The notes beneath the pieces are model-generated. The model made no database searches and had not been told where the DNA came from. It saw only the letters and a list, made by a program, of their open reading frames with translations. Below are positions 1 to 5,967 of a stretch of DNA of 10,258 bases, piece after piece (within the stretch, counting starts at the first letter, position 1; every line of letters begins with the position of its first letter). This DNA comes from CAYPXN01 sp964470915 (GTDB taxonomy: Bacteria > UBA10199 > JADFYH01): positions 1-10,258 of the forward strand of contig CAYYEM010000050.1 in assembly GCA_964470915.1 (NCBI GenBank), read 5' to 3'. The position numbers and the translations under genes are program-made.

Positions 1-2
1 CT

Positions 3-1843
3 GAAGTGAGCAATGTGCAAATGAGAGGAGGCGCTAGCCTCATGGGTCTTGCGACGGGCCATCGTTTAAGTCGATGGGAGAAGAGTCTTGAAATAAAATC
101 TCAAGCAAAGGAATGGAAGCCGGCAGTCACCGAACATTTTAATAATAGGGAGATAAGCTTAGTTCGAATGTCAAACACTAGGTCAGGGGGCTTGTGGGGC
201 TTAGTGGAAGATCTTTTAGGAGGGATAGTTTCGTCAAAACCTAATGAACCCTTATCTCTTTCTAGTTTAAAAATTCCGTGGCCTTTTTTTGGAATATCAG
301 GGGAACGACTAGTAGTATTGGGAAGTGGAGAAGAAGTAGGAATTAAAGCCCCCTCTCATTATATTTTTATCAAGAGTGAGCATGTCAGTCATGAACATCT
401 CGAATTAATCAGACGGGCAGGGCGTTTTTATTTGATTGATAAAAATATGGATGAACAAAATCCATATACAAGCTGGATTCAAGAAGATGGAGTTTGGAAA
501 GAGTTGACTCCGGAGGAAGCGCATAGTTTTAGACCTGGCCAATGGTTTGCCTTAGGTAAAAAGGGAGATCGTGGCAATGCTCTGATATATAAAATGAGTG
601 AAGATGCTGAAAGTTTAATTTTAGTGGAGGATCCTTTGCGTCCTCAGAGTAGCCCTGAAAGAAAATGGCCATTTCCCTTTTCTGGGGAATTAAATCCTTT
701 TCAAGCTTTAAGTGAATTGACTTGGAGACGCGATGAGAGGGGGCGGGTTATTCCTATCGGAGCTGAATTGTTGATGGTGACTCCCCCTTCCAGTCGTGAA
801 TGGAAACAGAAAGAAATGGCAATAGGTGGAATGGTCCTCGCAACTGACAAAGGCCCTAGTAAGGGTGATAAAGAATACAATGAAGATCGATTTTTGGCTC
901 TTCAATTTCCAGACGGACGAAGCACGATGTGGGTGATCGATGGAATAGGTGGTTATCCCCATCCGGAATGGGCAGCAGAAATTATCCGTGCAGCTTTGGA
1001 TGTTACACTTCGTTCAGGACTTTCAATGGATGAAAGTATTGAAGTTGCGAATCGTATACTGGGAGTGGAGAATCAAAAGAGATACTTTACTTATAAAAAT
1101 AAACCCGCAGCTGTATTGGCTGGAATGCAAGTGACCCCTCTTGAAAATGGTAAGTTTAGGGGAGATTTTCGAGGCGTGGCAGATTGTGAGGCACTCGTGC
1201 TTCGATTTGCTCCTGACAGTGAGCAGCCCCCGCAAGTTTTATATTGGAGTACTCAAGCAAATTTTAGAAATGAATTCTATTTCATGCATCGTGCTCCTCA
1301 TAATTTGAACGGAGTGTTGGATAGATCTCATCTTCTTCCTCAGCGTCTCAGCCCCGAAGCTCATTTGGTAGGGAGCATGCTCGATGGAGGAGCGATTCGT
1401 AAAATTGATAAACTGACTTTTGAAATGGAAAAAGGAGATGTGTTGATCATTGGTACAGATGGCTTATTTGATAATTTTGGTACGTTGGAAGAAATTGCTC
1501 TGGTGCTGCATCGAAGTGGAGCAAGAACAGCATTAGAGATAAAAGATACTTTGATGAAAGAGTCACTTTTGAGAATGACTTTGCTCCAAAGAAAGTTTGA
1601 GCTTCCAGATTCTGTTTATTTAGAGCTAAGCCGAGATGTTTATAGAGCGGCCTATTTTGAACTTTTTAAAGAAGAGCCTCCTGCCCATTGGAAGGGGATG
1701 TACGAAAGCGATGAAGCGAGTAGAGATGCAGGTCGAGTAGAAAATCGTTACGTCTTGTTTCAGGATGGTATCGTGGCAAAATTGGAAGATGTGAATTATT
1801 GGGGTGAGCTCACGGAACATGAGAGTGGAATGCCTTTGGGAGT
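3..1843 (+). CDS. FHA-like and PP2C-family protein phosphatase, partial at both ends
   Basis: Probable signalling phosphatase that removes phosphate from Ser/Thr and carries its own phosphopeptide-binding module. Residues are counted from the GTG at 6. An FHA-like segment spans about 95-200, with the typical S-x-x-H turn (S128, H131) followed by a GRFYLID strand and a late GQWFALG strand. The PP2C domain begins near 275: YNEDRF (D294), the metal-binding DGIGG (D312) and the later GTDGLFDN (D485). The final metal-binding Asp motif of PP2C enzymes is not visible and may lie in the gap. The frame is open at the window edge, and residues 1-29 align with an internal part of the protein at 4611-5870, so the gene probably begins upstream. 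A rival start is ATG 42, ten bases after AGGAGG at 26-31. The reading frame appears to run on through the Ns to 2030, but that part is antisense to the acyltransferase and is not real coding sequence. FHA and PP2C assignment is fairly sure; substrate unknown. Confidence 0.85.
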
Positions 1844-1943
1844 NNNNNNNNNNNNNNNNNNNNNNNNNNNNNNNNNNNNNNNNNNNNNNNNNNNNNNNNN
1901 NNNNNNNNNNNNNNNNNNNNNNNNNNNNNNNNNNNNNNNNNNN
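1844..1943. other. Assembly gap (100 N)
   Basis: Exactly 100 undetermined bases, the customary placeholder for a scaffold gap of unknown size. It hides the 3' ends of two convergent genes, the FHA/PP2C phosphatase from the left and the acyltransferase from the right. N codons contain no stops, so both frames seem to continue into each other's antisense strand; those extensions are artefacts. Whether the two flanks are truly adjacent rests on the scaffolding alone. Confidence 0.98.
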
Positions 1944-1945
1944 TT

Positions 1946-2998
1946 TCCAAAAATGATGGTCCATTTTGCAGGTAAACCGATGAGCCCTGGAATTCCCAAC
2001 CACGGTAAAGTTGCAGTGATGGGCACATAAGGAATTCCAAAAGGTTTAGCCAAGAAGCTTGTTTTATAGAGCAGAGGATGTGTTTCTTCAGCTCCAATCA
2101 CCGCACAAGGAATAATCGGAGCTCCCGTTTTTAAAACGAGTTTGATAAAACCACCCCGACCAAAACGCTGCAAGTGGTAGCGCTGCTTATAACTTTTTCC
2201 AATTCCCTTTTCACCCTCAGGAAAAACAGTGACCAAATGATTTTTTCTAAGCAAGCGTTCTGCATTATCAGGAGCAGCACGGACTCCACCAATGCGATAC
2301 ATCCAGGTTCCAAGAAAGGGGAGATAGTAAACAAAGTCTTCAACTAAAAATCTTACATCACGCTGAGAATGGGATTCATTATTGACGGCCATTCGTATCA
2401 TAGAACCATCAAAGGGTAGGGTGCCTGAATGATTTGCAACGATTAAAGCTCTGCCTTTAGCAGGAATGTTTTCAATACCTTCCACGCTCACGCGCCAATA
2501 TTTGTAATAGAGAAAATCAAAAAAAGGCATGAGCTTTTTTTCAAAAGCAGGATCTCTGCCAAATTCATCAAACTCTTCTTTATCCAAACGTGTAACTCCA
2601 AACCACAATCGTTTGTAGGTGCGCAATGAAAAGGCTCTTTGTAGATAATGATTTAAAACTTTAAAGTAGCTCGCTTTGGGCGCAGTGCTACTGGGGCGGT
2701 CATGAAGAGGTGGCGCTTCTGGCAAACTGATAGTTTCCTGTTTTTTTGCTAGCAATGCTTTAAGCTTAGAGATTTCTTTAATGACTTTTGGGGAATCTTC
2801 CTTTTTTTGCCTTTTGTTTTTTTTCAGTTCTGCTTGCAGTAGTTGAATAGATTTGCTGAGCTCTTTTTCAAGTTTGTTAATTCTTTCTTCTAAAGGTTTT
2901 TGAGAAGGGGATGTTTGGGGTAATTGTGTGACGTTAGGTGTAGAAAAAGATCTCAAAAGATGCAAGCTGGGTGTTTTATTTCGAGTGCGGTTGCGCAT
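1946..2998 (-). CDS. Lysophospholipid acyltransferase (PlsC/LPLAT-like), 3' end missing
   Basis: Membrane-associated acyltransferase of the PlsC-like superfamily, expected to transfer an acyl chain to a glycerolipid or similar acceptor. 351 residues are visible. Residues 1-30 are basic and polar, 34-87 are rich in Lys/Glu/Leu heptads and look like a coiled coil, and the catalytic domain starts near 160. The catalytic motif is NHSGTLPFD (H190, D197), the longer H-x6-D spacing I associate with the MGAT/DGAT-like branch rather than H-x4-D. FPEG follows at 259-262, then a conserved-looking GAEETHP at 302-308. The frame enters the gap at FG plus a codon starting AA (Lys or Asn), fitting the FG-K-P-type strand near the end of these domains, so perhaps only a few tens of residues are missing. 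The gene begins three bases after the SDR stop, and its Shine-Dalgarno site lies in the SDR's last codons, so it is co-expressed with it. The acceptor is unknown. Confidence 0.88.
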
Positions 2999-3001
2999 TG
3001 T

Positions 3002-4036
3002 TTATACTCCCTCCAAAGCCATGTTTTGCAAGTGTACATCTCTTAAGCGCTCCGCTCCTACAAAACTTAAAAGAGCTTCTCGAGTAGAATATTTAGGCTT
3101 AAAGTTCATCACTCTTCTCGCTTTTGATCCATCTGCTACACATAAATATTTTAAAAAGTTTAAATAACTCGCAGGCGCAGGAGAAATATCTAAATACCAG
3201 GTGAGTTGTACGAGATTTCGCGCCAGAAATTCAGGAAGAGAAAGCTCAAACTTTCCCATGATTCGAATAATTCTTGAAAGTGGCAACACTCCATTCCCAA
3301 CGATATTAAAAACCCCAGGATAATCTCCTTCGATCGCAGTGAGATAAGCCTGCATGACATCTTCTTCATGGGCAAATTGAATGAGAGGATCATAGCCCAT
3401 GATGCTCAAAAGAAAAGGTCGAGCAAGAAAACGCGTTTTATAACTTCGCACATTCGGACCCAAAATGTGACAAGGTCGCAGAATGGTGACAAGGATTTCA
3501 GGATGTTTGCGCGCCATTCTTAAGGCAGAGCGTTCGGCATCGATTTTATCCGCCAAGTATTTATTTTTGATGCCCCCACGAGTAGGATATTCTTCCGTGA
3601 GATAATTAGGATTGTCTGCCATCGCCCCATAGACGTCTGTTGTAGAAGATAAAATAAGTTTTTTGACTCCGGCATCGACACAGGCATTGCAGATATACAT
3701 AGTGCCCACTGAAATAACCTCATGTGCCAGTGAAGTGTTTCGAGGTGGGCTTGTAGGAATCGCTGTATGCACAACAGTGTGTACTTTTTCTTTTTTGAAA
3801 ATCTCTGCCAAGCTCGCATCGGCTAAAGTTTCAGTGAGTGAAAGTCGGTAGAACTTGGTTTTTTGAGTGGTGAAGTTTGGTTTTTTACGATCAATGGCAA
3901 TGATGTGTTTTATTTTTCGGTCTTTTTCGAGCGCCATAAGGATGTTGCGACCTTTAAAACCCGAAACCCCAATAATGCAGACTACGCGCTCAGAAAGAGG
4001 AGTTTTTTTTGTATTTTTCCTTTTTGTTTTTTTCAT
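3002..4036 (-). CDS. Extended SDR, NAD-dependent epimerase/dehydratase family
   Basis: Rossmann-fold oxidoreductase of the extended short-chain dehydrogenase/reductase class, the group that holds GalE-like sugar epimerases and sterol or lipid dehydrogenases. After a basic N-terminal tail (about 1-16) comes the nucleotide-binding G-x-x-G-x-x-G (G23, G26, G29) and an acidic residue at the end of the second strand (D49), which favours NAD over NADP. Further on are the SSTTDVYG strand with its catalytic Ser/Thr (130-137), the catalytic Y-x-x-x-K (Y160, K164) and the RPCHILGP segment (188-194). At 344 residues it has normal family length. Its ATG overlaps the upstream gene's TGA by four bases (ATGA), and no good Shine-Dalgarno site is seen, so translation is probably coupled. 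Pairing with an acyltransferase gene points to a lipid or glycolipid substrate; I recall a comparable GalE-like/acyltransferase pair in mycobacteria. The specific substrate cannot be told. Confidence 0.88.
   Translation of the reverse strand: MKKTKRKNTKKTPLSERVVCIIGVSGFKGRNILMALEKDRKIKHIIAIDRKKPNFTTQKTKFYRLSLTETLADASLAEIFKKEKVHTVVHTAIPTSPPRNTSLAHEVISVGTMYICNACVDAGVKKLILSSTTDVYGAMADNPNYLTEEYPTRGGIKNKYLADKIDAERSALRMARKHPEILVTILRPCHILGPNVRSYKTRFLARPFLLSIMGYDPLIQFAHEEDVMQAYLTAIEGDYPGVFNIVGNGVLPLSRIIRIMGKFELSLPEFLARNLVQLTWYLDISPAPASYLNFLKYLCVADGSKARRVMNFKPKYSTREALLSFVGAERLRDVHLQNMALEGV
3007..3014 (-). promoter_or_regulatory. Shine-Dalgarno site of the acyltransferase gene
   Basis: On the minus strand GGAGGGAG lies eight bases before the ATG at 2998. 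It is inside the last codons of the upstream SDR gene, whose TAA is at 3004-3002. This fixes the acyltransferase start and shows that it is translated from a shared transcript. Confidence 0.75.
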
Positions 4037-4470
4037 AGATTTAAGGAAGAGCTTTTAAGAGCTCTTGAATAAAAAATTAAAGTAATGACGAAAATACTTC
4101 CGTCTACGAGCATGCCCAGTAAATAAGCAAGTGCCATACGATCTACAAAAAAGAAAACAAGAAAAAATAAACTCGAAGTAATTTTACTAATGAGTACAAA
4201 TTGAACTAAATCTTTTCGACGCTTTAGATCATCTTGAGCGGAGTAGCAAAGAAAAGTGAGGGTGATCATGAGTGAAAACATCAGCACAACCCAGAAACGA
4301 TCCTGACTCAGAGGGAGAGTAGGGAGAGAGGGAGTGATTTTGAGAGCCAATTGATTAAGGGATTGTACGACCAAGTTGGGAAAAAAAACAAAAACAATTC
4401 CAGCTACTAAAAATAATATAGCCCAAAATTGTAGCAGCCTTTTTAAGCTTCTTTCTTCAGAGTTTAACAT
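4033..4470 (-). CDS. Small four-helix membrane protein, unrecognised
   Basis: I do not recognise this 145-residue protein. It shows four hydrophobic stretches at about 12-35, 58-76, 88-109 and 112-134, separated by short polar loops; the loop before the third (DDLKRRKD, 80-87) is strongly charged. The short basic N-terminus (RSLKRL) would fit a cytoplasmic start by the positive-inside rule. The frame could be extended to a TTG at 4509, but that would place the coding sequence over a good promoter. The ATG at 4470 lies where transcription from that promoter should begin, so I prefer it. The gene is first in an operon with the SDR (four-base overlap) and the acyltransferase. An integral membrane partner for a lipid-modifying pair is an attractive reading, but it is only inference from context. 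Confidence 0.7.
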   Translation of the reverse strand: MLNSEERSLKRLLQFWAILFLVAGIVFVFFPNLVVQSLNQLALKITPSLPTLPLSQDRFWVVLMFSLMITLTFLCYSAQDDLKRRKDLVQFVLISKITSSLFFLVFFFVDRMALAYLLGMLVDGSIFVITLIFYSRALKSSSLNL

Positions 4471-4476
4471 GGCAAA

Positions 4477-4505
4477 AGTGTATAGAAAATCGAGGGATAG
4501 GTCAA
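4477..4505 (-). promoter_or_regulatory. Sigma-70-like promoter for the membrane protein/SDR/acyltransferase operon
   Basis: On the minus strand TTGACC (4505-4500) is separated by 17 bases from TACACT (4482-4477), a good match to the -35/-10 consensus with ideal spacing. Six bases separate the -10 from the ATG at 4470, so transcription would begin at or next to the A of the start codon. That implies a leaderless mRNA and fits the absence of a Shine-Dalgarno site. Confidence 0.6.
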
Positions 4506-4610
4506 TCAAACATGCAGAGAAAGGCCTTTTGTGAATTTAGGGCAACTTTTCACTAAATATACCGATAGGTTACTTAATCAAAATAAGAATATCCAAGGGC
4601 GCACGAGAAA

Positions 4611-5870
4611 TTGTTTTTTACAATGACTCGTATCGGTGAAAATTTAAATTCCTTTCAATTTTCAGGTGGAAATTCGTCTTTATCGAACACTCAGTTGGGC
4701 TTAGATGCTTTGCAGTATTCCTTTTCAGAGCAAGCAACAAACTCTGTAAATCTTTTGGCCATGACCGCAGGTGGGCTTGCTTATCGTTTAGGAAAACTGG
4801 GTGTTTGTTCTGTAGGGGCGATTCATGAGTCGCCCCTACTTGCAAAAATATTGGCTCCTTCTGTTGGCCTCATTTTAGAAGTGGCTGCCTTCCGCGGTGT
4901 GAACCACGCTTTTCATTCTTCTCAAGAAAATTATTGGAGTGCTCAAGGCTTTGCTCGAGAGATGATTAACTTTGGCGCTTTAAAAAGTGTGGCTCATTTG
5001 ATGCAAGGTGGAAATCCAATCAGGATGCACGTGGCTCAGAATTTGGGAATGATGTTGGGAGAAGAAGCGGGTTCGCGTTTGCATCTGACTCCTGAAGTGC
5101 ATGGAAGTTTTGCGGAGAGATTTGTGAACGCTTCTGCCACTAATTTTGCCTTGGGAGCGGGGCATTGCTTGGCTAAAACCATCAGCGGGTTTCGTTTACA
5201 AGTTTTAGAAAGAAACTTATCTCAGAGTATTCATAGTCAAAGAAAAGTGATGAATCAGGAAGATGAGAGAATCTATTCCATGTCTACGGATCGTATATAT
5301 TTAGAGCCTGCGGATGGAAAAGGAGGGCCCCTGACGGATCGATTTTCTCGTGCAGTAGCCAAAGCGATTGAAGTATTTTTAGATGTAGACGCTACTCAAG
5401 GGCTAACTCCCGAACAATTGGCACTGATGCATCTGGATGAAATGGGCAGAACTCTTTTGGCAGTGACAGGGGAATTGCAAGATCGTGGAGCAAATGAAGT
5501 ACGTCTCGAAGAGATGTTGCTCATTCAAGGAAACCCATTTTTAAAAAATCATGAATCGGACTCTGCTGTTCCTGAATTAGTGCAAAGTTTACAGGGCTGG
5601 AGTGGTTTCGAAAGATTAAGAGATATTGCGGAAAATTCTCAAGTTCCAAATTCCATGCGCTGCGCGGCGATCACTGCCTTGGCATTTTCAAATCATCAAG
5701 AGGTGAAAGAGGTTTTGAATCGAATTTTAAATGAAAGCGAGGGAGTTGTGGCTCATTCGCCTTTAATAAGCCAGCGCAAGTTAACCGCAAAAGCAGCTTT
5801 AGAAGCTTTTGAGAGAAGACAAGCGGCTCCCTTTGTAAGACAAGAAAGCAAACCCTATCGAACGATATAG
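4611..5870 (+). CDS. Helical protein with HEAT-like C-terminus and an inserted palindrome-encoded peptide
   Basis: I do not recognise a named family. The 419 residues divide into a Ser/Asn-rich N-terminus (1-40), a Gly/Ala-rich helical region with mildly hydrophobic stretches near 46-62 and 82-97, a helical region to about 205, a charged linker, and a C-terminal part (about 333-402) with the Leu/Ala spacing of HEAT-like repeats. Residues 176-204 align without gaps with the first 29 visible residues of the FHA/PP2C protein (8 identities, including N, two G, R, L and E), so both may carry the same module. Residues 68-75 (VGAIHESP) are encoded by a palindromic repeat also found in mutL, and sit between the two hydrophobic stretches. 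The start is TTG 4611 or ATG 4623; neither has a clear Shine-Dalgarno site, and an in-frame stop at 4584 excludes a longer gene. A scaffold or signalling role is inferred only from the shared module. Confidence 0.75.
   Translation: MFFTMTRIGENLNSFQFSGGNSSLSNTQLGLDALQYSFSEQATNSVNLLAMTAGGLAYRLGKLGVCSVGAIHESPLLAKILAPSVGLILEVAAFRGVNHAFHSSQENYWSAQGFAREMINFGALKSVAHLMQGGNPIRMHVAQNLGMMLGEEAGSRLHLTPEVHGSFAERFVNASATNFALGAGHCLAKTISGFRLQVLERNLSQSIHSQRKVMNQEDERIYSMSTDRIYLEPADGKGGPLTDRFSRAVAKAIEVFLDVDATQGLTPEQLALMHLDEMGRTLLAVTGELQDRGANEVRLEEMLLIQGNPFLKNHESDSAVPELVQSLQGWSGFERLRDIAENSQVPNSMRCAAITALAFSNHQEVKEVLNRILNESEGVVAHSPLISQRKLTAKAALEAFERRQAAPFVRQESKPYRTI
4812..4839. repeat. Intragenic palindromic repeat, copy 1
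   Basis: The arms GTAGGGGCGA (4812-4821) and TCGCCCCTAC (4830-4839) are exact reverse complements. The eight bases between them (TTCATGAG) are themselves nearly palindromic, with one G-T pair, so almost all 28 bases can fold. It lies wholly inside the gene at 4611-5870 and is read in frame as VGAIHESPL. It matches copy 2 in mutL at 24 of 28 positions, and both are preceded by CT. Confidence 0.85.
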
Positions 5871-5953
5871 CCATTCATGCAGTATGTGCTTAGCTCAGTG
5901 TCTGAAAAATAGATGGGTTTAGGAATTTGTTCTGGTAATCCTTTCATGGAATT

Positions 5954-5959
5954 TATAGA
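5954..5959 (+). promoter_or_regulatory. Possible -10 element of mutL
   Basis: TATAGA ends eight bases before the mutL ATG. No Shine-Dalgarno site lies in the usual position. TTGTTC at 5927-5932 is too far away (21 bases) to be a good -35. It is reported because the arrangement repeats that seen at 4470 and 8295; taken alone it is weak. Confidence 0.3.
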
Positions 5960-5967
5960 AATATGCA

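Noticed and set aside
1944..2030. C-terminal extension of the FHA/PP2C protein after the gap
   Set aside because: It is the exact antisense of the conserved acyltransferase coding region, and the frame is kept open only by the N run.
3663..3851. Plus-strand frames inside the SDR gene, and other antisense frames of 60 to 100 residues
   Set aside because: They lie opposite well-supported genes with clear motifs and have no domain-like composition or start signals of their own.
4045..4068. AAGAGCT/AGCTCTT inverted repeat near the start of the SDR gene
   Set aside because: It is explained by Ser/Leu codons at the end of the membrane-protein gene; the stem is only seven pairs, with no run of T and no second copy.
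4510..4610. Promoter for the helical protein gene
   Set aside because: Several AT-rich hexamers exist (for example TAAATA at 4554-4559 with TTGTGA 19 bases before), but none has a convincing partner and spacing.
4812..4839. The palindrome as an intrinsic terminator or CRISPR repeat
   Set aside because: It lies in the middle of an intact gene without a T run, and occurs as two isolated copies 2 kb apart rather than as a spaced array.
5889..5905. tRNA-like D-arm sequence (TTAGCTCAGTG)
   Set aside because: No acceptor stem, anticodon arm or T-loop (GTTCGA) follows at the right distance; a chance match in the intergenic stretch before mutL.
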